Of a DNA stretch of 64,000 bases, positions 1 to 31,600 are shown piece after piece (the first letter of the stretch is position 1; every line of letters begins with the position of its first letter). Source of the DNA: Chrysomallon squamiferum (Eukaryota > Mollusca > Gastropoda > Neomphalida > Peltospiridae); the NCBI GenBank assembly GCA_012295275.1, contig CM022665.1, positions 32,500,022 to 32,564,021 on the forward strand, in the 5' to 3' direction. Under the pieces are notes generated by a model that worked only from the letters and a program-made list of their open reading frames with translations, was not told the origin of the DNA and made no database searches. A program made the position numbers and the translations under genes.

Positions 1-441
1 AAAACAAAAGGTACACTGGTATTTACTTGGGTGTAAGTTACACTTTTCCTTAAAAAAAAAAATGGGGATGTAATTTCATTTTACAAACTGTCAGTACGTT
101 TACTCATTTTTAGTTGATTTTTAATAGTTATTAACTAAATGACAAATTATTTGTTCTTTTCGTATATCTGTGCATTTTGGAAATAATATGATAAAGTACT
201 CATTTCTATGAACAATAAGGAAATGATTTATACTGGTAATTTTATTCTTTATTATTAAAACTGTTGTTTATGGCATGCAAAACAGTTAATTTCTTTAGCA
301 CATAACAGAGATTTCTTTTTATTTTCCTTCTTCTTTAAAAAAAAAAAAAATTAAATAATAATAATAATAATAATAATCAGCAAAGTTTGTTAGATGAATT
401 ATATTCATCAGTTTATTTATTTATTTATTTTCTATTGACAG

Positions 442-20124
<19,683 letters not shown>

Positions 20125-20325
20125 TACATCACAGATATTCCTGTGTCTGTATTACAAAAATCTTTACAAATCTTATTATAAAATTATTAACAAATTAGTT
20201 CACTTACACACTGTATAGGTATGCCTGTATTTCAAAATGATCAGAAAAGAAGAAACATTAAAAAGTAGACAGAAACTTAAAATAGAACAAAAAATGAATC
20301 AATCAATCAAAGTATGATTTTTTGA

Positions 20326-20331
20326 AATAAA
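20326..20331 (+). terminator. Candidate polyadenylation signal of the RPTP gene
   Basis: AATAAA about 200 nt after the stop codon, the first such hexamer downstream. Further AT-rich candidates occur near 20632. The true cleavage site cannot be fixed without transcripts. Confidence 0.4.
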
Positions 20332-20427
20332 TAATGATATATTTATCAATATTATTGTTTATTTATTTATTTATTATTGTCATTATTATTATTGTTGTTA
20401 TATTTATTATTATTATTATTACTGTTA

Positions 20428-20465
<38 letters not shown>

Positions 20466-20971
20466 GCTGCCATTATGTTATGTCAGTGTTATTTGTATAT
20501 ATGTGTGATTTTTGAAAATATTTACATGACAATATTGTATGTTTTGAAAATCAAACTTTCAAATTATCAACAAATAATTCTGTGGTTCTAAAAACAAGTA
20601 TATTAGAATTTGCCTTTTATTATTACTTTATATAAATAAAAAACCCAGGAGAGTAAATAGTGTATTAGAATCAGATGAAAATTAGAATTTATTAATACTG
20701 TTTGAAGAAAAGTGATAGTCATTAATATGTTACGATGTCACAGCATTTGAAAACTAAATTTTGTCATTTCACATTTCAGGATGTTTTTAAGAAAAAACAT
20801 TGATAACATTTGTATTTATCACATTAATGATTTTATTTCATTTATTTTAATCATTTTTCTTTTTTAAATTTATTTATTTATTTTATCTTTTTATATTTTT
20901 GGTTTTATTCTATTTTATTTATTTTGTTTCATTTCATATTGTTTCTTTTCTTTTCTTTTATTATGATGATG

Positions 20972-21009
<38 letters not shown>

Positions 21010-22330
21010 ATTATTATTCTCATTGTACATTTATTTATTAGCAATAAATAACAAATCATAATATTGATTAGACTTCTGAAAACCCCTCCAAATAACTTAC
21101 CATTGTAGGTAATGAACATGGATAAATGAAAATAGAAGGTGCAAATTAATTGATTTAAAAAATAATAATAATAAAAAATAAATTCAAAATTAGCTAAAGA
21201 GGAAAGAATAGAAGAAAAAAAATGAAATCTGTAGGTATAAAGAAAAATAAGTTTAATATTGTATTCTGATGTAGAAACTAGCACATTAACAATACTCCTC
21301 CTCCTGTACTACCATCATCATCATGACACTGACATATTTGTATAAACTTACTATTCAGTTAAAAAGAATAAGTTCCATATGTATGCAATTATGTTTTGTG
21401 AGGTTATTTGTTAATTTTTCTATATATTGTTTGTACGTTTTTAAGTATTGTTAATCTTTAAAATGTAATAGTCAGTTTTGAATAATTATAAATGTTCAAC
21501 AGTATTTGAGATATATAACATATCAAATGATGTTTTTTATTATGAACTGTTTTTTTATCACTTATGTTAAAAAAAAACGAATGTGTACCACATTGGTATA
21601 AGCTTATATTCCTTACAATTACATTGGTCTTATTTCTGATATAATACTCAATGTATCATAATAATAATTAAAATAATAATAATATTAAAATAAAAAATAA
21701 AATTAAATAAAAATTAAAGCAAATCAAATAAAAATAAAAAATACTATTTAATATTTTTAAATATTTGGAGCTAATTACTAAATAAAAAATAAATAAATAA
21801 ATTCAACTATTTTGAAAGGTTTATTGTTGTTGTTTTATTTCATTAGCTTATGCACCAAAGATAAAGACTCAGTAATGTTTTACCGTATTTTATGTCAGTA
21901 TATTCAGAAAACAGATTATTTTAATATATCTGACATCATCATAGAAAACAATTATTGTTTACGTTTGACGCGAATATAAATTGAAAATTATTTGAAGTTA
22001 TTATTCAAAGACTTTAGAAATTATTTATTATTTAGATTGTATGTTGAAATTTATTTTTTAAATTGCATGTTATGTCTGGTTTTTTTGTTTTGTTTTTTTT
22101 TTCGTTCCCCTTTCTTCTGTGCAGTTGTTTTCAATAAAAAGGAAAGGAAATTAAATACAGCTAAATGCTGGCGCCTCCTTTTTCTGAAATTCTTGATCCA
22201 AACAATTCTAATATTAACAGAAACTTTGAGTAGATTAGAATTTTATGTTATTTTAAAATAGTTTCAGTAGTAAATGATTACAATTAGTATTATTTACTTC
22301 TCTACACTATAATTATGCATGTAAACAAAA
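20332..22330. other. Intergenic region between the phosphatase and the WAP gene
   Basis: AT-rich with (ATT)n at 20362-20466, (GAT)n at 20961-21018 and A-rich low-complexity sequence around 21660-21800. ORFs here are microsatellite-driven or lack any recognisable domain. Confidence 0.7.
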
Positions 22331-22576
22331 ACAAAAGAAAAAGAAAATAACAAAAAGAGTTAAAATTCGCTGTCGTCACAAGATGTCAGCTGACTACCGA
22401 ACACTCACCTATGTGAGGTGTCTACGTAGTATGATGACGACATTCTCACCTGTAGATCAAGATGAGTGATATGCTGACACCTGTCAGTTTATTAGCGACA
22501 ATGCTACAAGAGACAAGCATGATGACTGTCTTAAATCTAATTTGTCTCTTTGTGTACAGACATACAGACTTTTACA

Positions 22577-22727
22577 ATGTGGCTTGTGTCTCTGCTAATT
22601 TTGGTACGTATGAAATCATACACTTTAAAAAAAAAAATAATGATTAAATAATACGTATTTATCGTTTTCAGTAATATTTAAAATTGTTTTAGTCGCTAGC
22701 CAAGATTTATCTGTTAAATGCATCATG
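22577..22727 (+). CDS. WAP gene exons 1-2: signal peptide
   Basis: Two mini-exons of 31 and 35 nt. Exon 1 ends GTA C|GTATGA and exon 2 starts TC GCT AGC, joining to MWLVSLLILVLASQDLSVKC; cleavage is likely after the Ala-Ser. An alternative donor four bases earlier (TTG|GTACGT) would frame exon 2 into a stop soon after, so the phase-1 donor is preferred. The short exons need transcript support. Confidence 0.7.
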
Positions 22728-25700
22728 GTATGTATAAAATATATAATTTATTATGAGTTTATATATAAAACAAACTATTAAAAAAATTAATAATAACAAA
22801 TAAACATCGAAAACGTTAAATATAAAATGGTACCCAATTTGTGTCTATCTTATTTTCATTAAATGTCTCAGTTAAGTTAACAATACGCTGATGAGGAAGG
22901 GCATAGAAAAGAACGTATTATTCTGTTTTTAAACTGTTTCCACTGTAAAACAATATTGTAAAAAATAAATAAAATAAGTAACGAAATACTTAAACTCAGT
23001 TCCAGAAAGATTATTTTATTTTGTTACGTTACTTGCAAAATATATTTTATTATTAAAAATAAATGATTTATATAAATTTGGTCTTATCTGAGAATTAGTC
23101 TGTGTCTAGATACGTTATTTTTCAACGACATCAAATAATAACGGAACAGAAAAATCGGTTAAATATGCGTATCATACTTGTTTGCTTTATAAAACTGTGT
23201 ATTGGAAACGTCATAAAAATATTCTTGTCTCTGGGAAGATGGATATAAAACATACAATGCTGCTAATTTTAAAAAGAAGATCATTACTTGGTGTCTTCCT
23301 GTCCTGTTAGTAAATAGTCCTTAACCAAATGTATGAAGCCAAACAAAGAGTCGTAGGTTAAAATGTGGTGAAGATTTTCTAAGTAAAATACTTAAGTATG
23401 AAAGATTGATATTTTTATCAAATTTCACAGTTTATTTGAAAAGTATTCAAAGAAATTTTTTATATTTAACTGATTATTTTACTAATAGATAATAGCAGAC
23501 GTAAAATTTAAAAATTTTATTACACTTCAGTATATTGTTTTCTCCAAAGATTGTTAGATACATCATTTTATTTCTGTGACGTTTTCTTGAAAGTCTTGCA
23601 CACTAACAAATTATCCCTTATTAGAAATCCTTGGAGAAATACCACAAAATGCATGCATGTTTGTTTGTAAGGAAATAATTTTTTGCTGTATTAACCTATT
23701 CGTCTTATTTTTATTATTATTATTATTTTGTTGGGTTTTTTTGCAGAATACCGTGACATCAAAACATATACGAATCCTGTATTATTCAAATGAATAAATT
23801 ATAGTTATAAATGACTCTTTCTCGTGACATATTTATGATTTAACTTTGTCTTGTGGTTAACACCAATGTATGTAAATAGATGTGTTTCTGAATAAATTAT
23901 TTTGTATGATAAATGTGGCTTGCAAGCCTGACAATTGACAAAACAAGAGCATACATCATTCACTCTTTCTTCCGTGCCTATTATAAATGTCATCACTTTA
24001 AAAATAGGCCTATAAATTTCAAAAACTGTGTTAATTTTTGTATTTATAAAACAAGATCGTGAAAAATATATGGTAATGGGTGGACTTTATAATTTAATAT
24101 TCCTGTGTTGGTAGAACAAATGCATGCACATATATTTGCTGGAATGTAAACACAGAAACACCTTCATATCATCTATACTATATCATTATTGTTATTGTTG
24201 TTGCAGTTCTCTTGTTTGGAAACAAATAAAGATTTGTTTCATGTGAATAAAGATAGACACATTAAAATAAATGAAGGCGGTTTTTATTACCAGGGTTCTT
24301 GATAATTTTCAAATAAATGTTTTGTTATCACACACACACTATTGTGTTTTGCTCATAAAATGTTAACTGCTAATTGTTTTTTTTCATGATTTCATCTGTT
24401 TTCAGGTATGTTCACAGTTTTCTAGTGACGTCCAAGCTCAGCACTATCCATGCGATCTGTCAGTACGTATGTTATCAATACTGAACACGTTTACAGACGG
24501 CAAGCACAATCATAAATAACCATATTTGTTAAGAATCCTTACTTTTCCAAATGAACTATTTTACCCTGCAACTAAGTTGTAACTAAACAATTGATTTTTA
24601 GTTTTTATTTTGTACCTTTTCTTTGAAAAAAATTAGTGATGAGTATTATTCATTTGTTTGATTTATATTTTTGTTTGGTTATATTACACTGACGATAGGC
24701 GCATGTCAAATGTAATATATATGCTAAATATATTTTATAATTTTCTTTATAACAGGATGTATGTCAAGGAGAGACTGTATGTAGAATGGTGTTTAAGCCG
24801 TGTTTGTCCAGATATTGTCCACCAAAACTCTTATGTGTCCGTAAGTCTTGACTAAGTCCATAGGTATTGCTTGGTAGGAAATAAAGAAAAATTAATCTTA
24901 TGTTTTTTTTTTTTTTTTTTTTTTGAAAAAACGTCGACACAGCCTTAAGCCAATAAATAAATAAATAAATAAATAAAACAAAATAAAATAAAATATAAAA
25001 CAAAATAATTATAATAATAATTTTTCTTAACAATAATATTATATAATTCAACATATATTACAAAAAGTAATGTCACTTTTTTTAGAATACTATTTCTTAT
25101 ATTTGTGCACTCGATAACTAATAAGTAACTAATAAAAAAAGAATACTAAATTTCTTGCAGCTCCTCCACCCTCGGGGTCCTCGTCCTGTCCATCGGGCCT
25201 TCCTGTTCTGTCCAGTGATAATAAAACAGAGATTGTATGTGGTCCACGAGGCTCTGTGTGTCCGGATGAAACGTACTGCAAGTCAGATCCCGTCGATGGA
25301 TACGCGGCTTGCTGCTGGAAAGGTTAATAGTGTTGGATACTTCAGGATTTTATATCCATTTCAAAATGAAAAACGTTTTGGTCAGTTCTAGAAAGAAGCA
25401 GTAATTATATAATTTTTGTTTTACGTTTATTATCATAATGGTTTATTAGTTTCCCATATCCCAAAAACATTTTATGACTGTTTCTAATAATAACGACGAC
25501 AACAACAATAATTCTTTTTTTTTTTTTTTTTTTTTCTTTACAATAGTCCACAAACCAGGATCTTGTCCAGTTCCTCTAAAACGAGGTTCATGTGCAGTCA
25601 AATGTAATCATGACAACAACTGCAGTGGCGATCAGAAGTGCTGTAGCACAGGGTGTGGTTTTGCTTGTACAAATCCAGGACCGGAAAACAAACCAGGATT

Positions 25701-27111
25701 TTGTCCAGTTACTGATCAACCCAGCAGATGTGGGGTCTTGTGTAAGAATGACCAGACTTGTACTGGGAATAAGAAATGCTGCCAGACCCGTTGTGGCACG
25801 GAATGCGTAGCCCCTGTCAGTTTTGCGGAAAGATCTAAACAGTGGCAACTGAAAACGCTCAAAAGTAGAAGAACTACATTTTCTTCGGTTAGAGGTCTCG
25901 CTGGTGTAACTGCATTTCCTGAAGTCAGAGGTCAAACTGGTGGTGTTACTAATTTATCTCCTTTCAGAACTGGTATATATAATTTACCTCCGGTCAGAAC
26001 TGGTATTAATAATTTACCTCCGGTCAGAAATGGTATAGATAATTTACTTCCGGTCAGAATTGGTATAAATAATTTACCTCCAGTGAGAACTGGTATAAAT
26101 AATTTACCTCCAGTTAGAGCTGGTATAAATAATTTACCTCCAGTGAGAGCTGGTATAAATAATTTACCTCCAGTTAGAACTGGTATAAATAATTTACCTC
26201 CAGTTAGAGCTGGTATAAATAATTTACCTCCAATTAGAGCTGGTATAAATAATTTACCTCCAGTGAGAGCTGGTATAAATAATTTACCTCCAGTGAGAAC
26301 TGATATAAATAATTTACCTCCAGTTAGAACTGGTATAAATAATTTACCTCCAATTAGAGCTGGTATAAATAATTTACCTCAAGTGAGAGCTGGTATAAAT
26401 AATTTACCTCCAGTTAGAACTGATATAAATAATTTACCTCCAGTGAGAGCTGGTATAAATAATTTACCTCCAGTTAGAACTGATATAAATAATTTACCTC
26501 CAGACAGAACTGGTGTTCCTAATTCATCTCCGGATGGTACTGGTGTTTCTAATTTATCCCGCTTCATAACTGGAGTAACTAATTTATCTCCGGATAGAGT
26601 TAGTCTATCTAAATTTTCTCCAGTTGGAAGTCAGTCTCCACTTAGAGATAAAATTGTCGTAAGCAATGTCAACCCGATTAGAGAAGAAATTGGAACAATT
26701 AACTTTTCCCCCATCAGCAGCCAAACGGGTATAAGAGGCCGAAATAAAAAACCAGTTCAAAGATACCCCGGTGATACATTTCCGAAACAAATGTTATCAA
26801 CCATTCAACAAGTGGCTGAAAGCACTGATTTAACTCAATCGCATAATCAGAGATTTCCAGTCTCTGAAACATCTTTAAGAAAGACGTCTATAGAAACAGT
26901 TAAAAATACAAAGACGAAACCAGGAATTTGTCCACGAATATGGTCAGTAGGTAGTTGTGAAGATGCATGTCACAGCGATGCTCACTGTCCGGGAAAACTG
27001 AAGTGTTGTAACATTGGTCGATGCAAAGTATGTATGGTACAGTATTGCAACTTTGGCTTACAGCTCCTTAATATGTGCCACACTCTACATAAAATAACAA
27101 CATTTCCTTAA
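22577..27111 (+). CDS. Secreted lustrin/WAP-domain protein with decapeptide repeats (complete, 6 exons, 644 aa)
   Basis: Exons 22577-22607, 22693-22727, 24406-24462, 24756-24840, 25161-25322 and 25547-27111 sum to 1935 nt with consistent phases. The start MWLVSLLILVLASQ gives a signal peptide; an upstream ATG at 22462 opens another frame. Then follow a Cys-rich segment, a lustrin-type Cys domain, two WAP four-disulphide cores (about residues 126-213), a decapeptide array (about 259-478), a low-Cys linker and a third WAP-like domain (581-619). WAP domains often inhibit serine proteases or act as antimicrobial or matrix proteins. Their combination with a lustrin Cys module recalls molluscan shell-matrix proteins such as lustrin A and perlwapin. 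A shell role is inference. If the donor-like GTATGT at 27028 is used, a further exon would replace the last 28 residues. Confidence 0.85.
22728..24405 (+). other. WAP gene intron 2 (1.7 kb)
   Basis: GTATGT donor and TCTGTTTTCAG acceptor. The interior is AT-rich without microsatellite arrays of note; a minus ORF at 23805-23996 has no recognisable domain. I see no element in it. Confidence 0.65.
24406..24840 (+). CDS. WAP gene exons 3-4: N-terminal Cys-rich region
   Basis: Exons 24406-24462 (VCSQFSSDVQAQHYPCDLS) and 24756-24840 (DVCQGETVCRMVFKPCLSRY continuing CPPKLLCV). Together with exon 2 they give nine cysteines in about 50 residues, presumably disulphide-bonded in the secreted protein. 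I do not recognise the fold. Donors are TCA|GTACGT and TCC|GTAAGT. Confidence 0.75.
25161..25322 (+). CDS. WAP gene exon 5: lustrin-type Cys domain
   Basis: The exon (phase 1-1) reads PPPPSGSSSCPSGLPVL, then EIVCGPRGSVCPDETYC and GYAACCWKG. The pattern CPxGxP...C...CPxxxxC...CC is that of the lustrin cysteine-rich module seen in lustrin A and in many invertebrate extracellular proteins with WAP or Kunitz domains. The symmetrical phases make it an exchangeable module. The match is by pattern memory. Confidence 0.75.
25547..25818 (+). CDS. Tandem WAP domains 1 and 2
   Basis: First WAP: KPGSCPVPLKRGSCAVKCNH, NNCSGDQKCCSTGCGFAC. Second WAP: KPGFCPVTDQPSRCGVLCKN, QTCTGNKKCCQTRCGTEC. Each has the eight-Cys core with CC-x3-C-x3-C at the end. 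The inhibitory loop between the first two cysteines is VPLKRGS and VTDQPSR, with no Met/Leu pair like elafin or SLPI, so protease specificity cannot be read. The exon start follows a 24-nt poly(T) tract and CTTTACAATAG. Confidence 0.92.
25951..26610 (+). repeat. Coding 30-bp minisatellite: about 22 decapeptide repeats
   Basis: Units of exactly 30 bp start at 25951 and continue in register to 26610, encoding NLPPVRTGIN-type decapeptides. The core (about 25981-26520) is nearly uniform; units at both edges (for example NSSPDGTGVS, NLSRFITGVT) are diverged, as expected where an array expands from its centre. Differences in the core are mostly silent at Val (GTC, GTG, GTT) and Pro (CCG, CCA), with recurrent swaps T/A and G/D. 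The peptide is Pro- and Arg-rich and lacks cysteine, so it probably forms an extended spacer between WAP domains. Confidence 0.95.
26917..27111 (+). CDS. Third WAP-like domain and C-terminus
   Basis: KPGICPRIWSVGSCEDACHS, then AHCPGKLKCCNIGRCKVC, then a tail to the TAA at 27109-27111. All eight cysteines are present, but the end spacing is CC-x4-C-x2-C instead of CC-x3-C-x3-C as in the first two. A donor-like AAA|GTATGT sits at 27028, just before the last Cys codon; reading through preserves the final cysteine. I prefer read-through, with moderate confidence. Confidence 0.65.
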   Translation, partial: KPGICPRIWSVGSCEDACHSDAHCPGKLKCCNIGRCKVCMVQYCNFGLQLLNMCHTLHKITTFP

Positions 27112-27147
27112 GTCGCTCCGTTTTTAGATACTTAGAATACAGTTGTA

Positions 27148-27153
27148 AATAAA
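27148..27153 (+). terminator. Candidate polyadenylation signal of the WAP gene
   Basis: AATAAA 36 nt after the stop codon at 27111. Its closeness supports read-through of the last exon, though the 3' UTR would be very short. Confidence 0.5.
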
Positions 27154-27499
27154 ACCTACCCAGATAAATACAATCTGATAAATATACGTACATATATAAT
27201 GTATCTAATGAGCTGCAAACAAAATTAAGAATGATCCACCTACAAGAAAAGAAAAGGAAATGGAGGGGGGAGTAGTAGACAGACATAAACCACACAGGAG
27301 TAAATCACACACGCACATACACACTCACAGAGAGTATTCACATTAATATAAAAATGTCTTTCATATTTCGTGGTCGCTATCTGTCATTGTCTTGATTTTC
27401 AGTTTGTCATGTATGTAAGAAAACGTGGGCTATAAATCATATTGATTTAGTATCGCTTACTTCTCTTACTATTAGCAGAATAACCGGATGCTTTACAAC

Positions 27500-28690
27500 A
27501 TAATCTTAACATGTTTGCCAGTTACTGCCGACTATGGAGGTTTAAAGTCAATACAAATAAAACTTAAATAATGATTTTCAGTAAAGAGAGAAATTTTCGT
27601 GATTATATATTTAAATTCGATGGAGATATTATTGACATAGTAGATAACTATAAATAAGAAACGGTATATTCAATTACTACGTAAAACAATTGATAACAAG
27701 GCAATGCAAGTTATGTATAGCCTAATAGCTAAAAGTCGTCAGAATAATCTCTCTATCGACTGTGCATTTGATGTATTTAAAACGATGTACAACCAATTTT
27801 ATTGTATGGTTCTGAAATATGGAGTTTTTACAAATATACAATTAATAGAAAGCCTCAGTATGAAATTTAGTAAGTATTTACGAAGTGTTAATAAGTGTAC
27901 CCCTGGTTTTATGATCTACGGTGAACTAGAACGGTATCCCCTTTGTATTTCTATAAAAGTAAGAATGATAACCTTTTGGGGGAACCTAATATGCAAAAGT
28001 CAAAACAAGAATTTCCTCACACCTCTATTATTTCAATGCATGTTATCAATTGTCCTTGGAAGAAATTTGTAAACATATATATTCTAGATGACTGTGATTT
28101 AACATATATATGGAAATATCACAACTTTGATAATATTAAATAGATATGTGAAAACGGTAACCAAAATATTACTTGATCAATATTTACAAATGAGAAAAAT
28201 GAAAGTAAAATGTCTCCAAAGGATATTAATTATAACAGTTTTTAAAAATGAATTAAAAGTTATCTGTGATGTATTATGTAAATTTAGAAATTCTAATGTT
28301 AAACTTCCTATTGGTGGTTAATATTCTAAGAGAAAATAGAAAATGTCGTAGTCGTAGCCATGACAAAATTAGAGATGATTATCGTTATATATTTCAATGT
28401 GATGATCCTATATTATTAAATGCAAGAAAAGGTATACCAGATAAATACACAAGATATCCAAATATATTTTCACACAACAATTCGTTTAAAACCAAAAATA
28501 TGGTTATATTAAAAAAGTTATGTTTGTTAATAAGAACTATATGTGAGAGAGTATGTCCTCCACGTTACACTTCCACACATGTGTATTTTAATTTTAACTT
28601 TGTTGTGTTGTTATATATCTGCAATAGATTCTTCTCTGTATTGTAATCCTACAATTTATGAGAATAAAGCTATTGTCATTGTCTTTTCTT
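27500..28690 (+). mobile_element. Decayed 3' end of a non-LTR retrotransposon (jockey/CR1-like LINE)
   Basis: Translation in several frames gives, in order, the end of a reverse transcriptase and its C-terminal part: WRFKVNTNKT at 27535, then IFSKERNFRDYIFKFDGDII, SLIAKSRQNNLSIDCAFDVF (from 27704), SMKFSKYLRSVNKCTPGFMI with YGELERYPL, then PWKKFVNIYILDDCDLTYIW in another frame, FRNSNVKLPIGG in a third, and NRKCRSRSHDKIRDDYRYIF and QC in a fourth. At least three frameshifts and in-frame stops break it. It ends near a CATTGTC-type tail at about 28680. It is 5' truncated, as LINE copies usually are, and starts about 390 bp after the WAP gene stop. Confidence 0.85.
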
Positions 28691-31600
28691 TCTTCTTATG
28701 ATTTATTTACTGCTAAAACCCACACTTGCTTATGATATTTAGTTGTTGTTTTTTATTTCCTTTGTTTTTCTCGGTTTTTTTTTTTTTTTTTGTGTGTTTT
28801 TCGGGGGGGTTCTTTTGTTGTTGTTGTTGTTGTTGCTGGGGTTTCTAAATAGCAATTCATCATTTTAAATTAAATACTCCAAATAAAAGCGATGTTACAG
28901 CAAGCTAATGAAAATAATCAACAATTAAAAATAATAACCTTTATCCCTGTACATTAATTACCAATAGGTTATTTTCTATTTCTGCTGATGTTTTTTGTTT
29001 GTTTGTTTATGTTTTAAGAAGCACTGATTTTGTTTGTTGTTTGGTTGTTTTTTTTTGTCAATTTCCCTATACACAAGAAAGCAAATACAATATCCTGTGA
29101 TAAACCAGTCATGTGTCGTGGCTCTGTATTACTAAAAGTATTCGGTTTTATTATAACAGATATAGTTTTCTAATTCTTTTGGCTTATATTTGACTGAAGT
29201 TTTTCTTTAACTGAAATTTTTAAGAATGAACAGGGTCATACGTTATGTAGCTATTTTTAACAGTTTCTAATAAACAAGGCTCAACAGTAAACGGGAGTTA
29301 TTGCCCTTACATCATAAACCTGGTTAACGACGACCAAAAAAAAAAGTGCTTATTGGAATACAATACTGGTAGGTAATATATGTGTGTGTGTCTTTTACAA
29401 GACTGAATTCAGTCTGAAAATTACATCCACCACAATGACGGCGTTCTGCTCTGAAATTTCGAATTTTTTTTATTTAAAATATATTTTGGAACTACATTGT
29501 TATTGTAGATGCCATACCTTTCGGGTACAGTTGTAAAAAAAAACACAAAAAAAAAACACAATAACTTTCTAATAATAATAATGATAATGGCAATAACAAC
29601 AGTAATTTCTCACTACACAGAACGTCATCAGGCCCATTGAAAATAAATATAAATTTTAATTATAAACCAAGGAAGATTGTTTTACACTATATTTTCTGAG
29701 GAATGTCATAAAATAAGTTATACTATAGGGAGTTACATAAACTGCACTGGAAGTACACATCCCTGTTTCGGCCTCTGAATGTTACAACCGAAAGTTCGAC
29801 CGATTTTCGGGCAACGCGCTTTTGCCTTTCTATCCCGAACCAGTCTAGAAAACAGCAGGATGAATTTCAACGTCTGACTAAGATGGAAGCAACACGTCTT
29901 TAAATGCCATCTTACATGTGTAGCGATCTGTTCAAACAAATCAGCAAACGCGCATGCCGCACGAGGATCCGCGGCGTTTCTCGGCATCATGAAGCTATTT
30001 ATGTAACTATATTACCTTTAATCTAATCTCCACGATAAAGTCGTCACGATACTCGACCCGTATACATACACCAGTAGCGACTCTCCATAGATTTGCACTC
30101 ATCGGTTTAGAGCTTGTTATTTCATAGTTTTAATGTAATAAAACACGTTATAATAGCAAGAATTTGCCAAGTTTTCATCGCTGTTTTTTTTTTTTTTTTT
30201 TTTTTTTTTTTCTTTCACTAAAAAAAGTTTAAAGTCAACATTCATCTTCGTTTTATTGTTGTTGTTGTTGTTTACTGAGGATTGCCTTTAGACTAACGTT
30301 TTAAAGATTTTATTATTTTATTTATTTCAACTTTTTGGGGGTCAGGGGGGATGGCTTCAATGAAAGGTTTTTGGCTTTGAAGTTCCTCAGATCAAAAATG
30401 TAGGGGAGGCAACCAATTATTGACACCAACGATGTGGATTTGCTTTTTCCGCCTAATATTAGACCGGATCTACTTTGTCAGTAATCTCGTAAATAATAGT
30501 TTTAATATTTCAAAGACAAAAATCAAAGCTTTCTTTCTTTTATAAAATTATTTATAAGAGGCATTCGTAATTTTTATCTCAAGAACTTTCATCCTTAAAA
30601 AAGGCCGGATAAAGCACACTTGGCTTCTGATATTACTTTATATCTAGAGCTATATTTGGAATGGGAAATAGATCTCCACCACTGTGCTATCGCTAGTTTC
30701 TTGTAGTTGTAGAAATCTACATTTCAAGACATTTCGACACTGAGTCAAAAGTACTGGTCATTCATTAGCGTTGATGTTATTCTTTATTATTATTTTTCTA
30801 ACGTTTTGTAAACGCTGTTGAATATGTTAACGATACTTCTAAATAACAACAACAATAAATAAATAAATAAATTTTAAAAAGTATGTAATAATAAATATAA
30901 TTAATATTAAACATGTAATGCTTACTAGACGAGTACAAAGGAAAACATGATATATCGTGGTTACAGCGAACTAAAATCCTTTTAAACTTATTTGGTCAAC
31001 CCCAGAGTGTATGTTGATTAAACCGCTCCAGGGATTCTATTTTATGTGTTATGGAGAAATTCGCTAGAGAATTTCCATCAAGTAATGAACGACTTATTTT
31101 GTGTATTCTGTACGTTTTTGTGTGAACACTTTTAACATCTATGATCAGCGGTTTGATAAAGATAAGTTTCCGCACAGGCGTTCTTTTTTCTTCTTGTTCT
31201 TTTTCTTATTTTTCATTATTATTATTATTTTTTTTTTCAAAGGATATCTGGAGTTGTAACTGCATTCAGCAGGTGTTACGGCTTTAATTGGTTCACAAAC
31301 CAGCCTATGTGATACGAACATGTTAATTTCTGAAACACGTGCATCGCACGAAAAACACTTGTGATGTTTAAACACATTGCAAGACATCAACACGGGGATT
31401 CTAGACGCCTTTCAAAAGGTTATCACTTCGTTGGTGAGTTTGGCGGATTTTACCTTCAGTTTGTCGGCTGTAAAAAATGTTTTATTGTTGTCAAAGCAAG
31501 AAAATGAAATAAACAAACTACCGTTTCAAACCGGTGCGAAAATGTTTTTAATGCGGCGGAGAAAGTGTTGGAAATGGCGGATAATGTTTATGGCAATAGA

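Noticed and set aside
20125-22400. A second PTP domain (D2) downstream of the phosphatase
   Set aside because: An in-frame stop ends the last exon at 20124 and no PTP motifs are found in the following DNA before the WAP gene.
22462-22647. ATG at 22462 as start of the WAP gene
   Set aside because: Its frame does not give a signal peptide and ends in the intron. The ATG at 22577 in another frame gives a clear signal peptide that splices in phase.
25474-25546. Upstream extension of the long WAP-exon ORF (MTVSNNND... poly-Phe)
   Set aside because: It is intron: a poly(T) tract and acceptor read as protein. The acceptor CAATAG at 25541-25546 fits phase 1 from exon 5.
26379-26567. Minus-strand ORF over the decapeptide array
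   Set aside because: Shadow frame created by the 30-bp repeat; the plus strand is the coding one.
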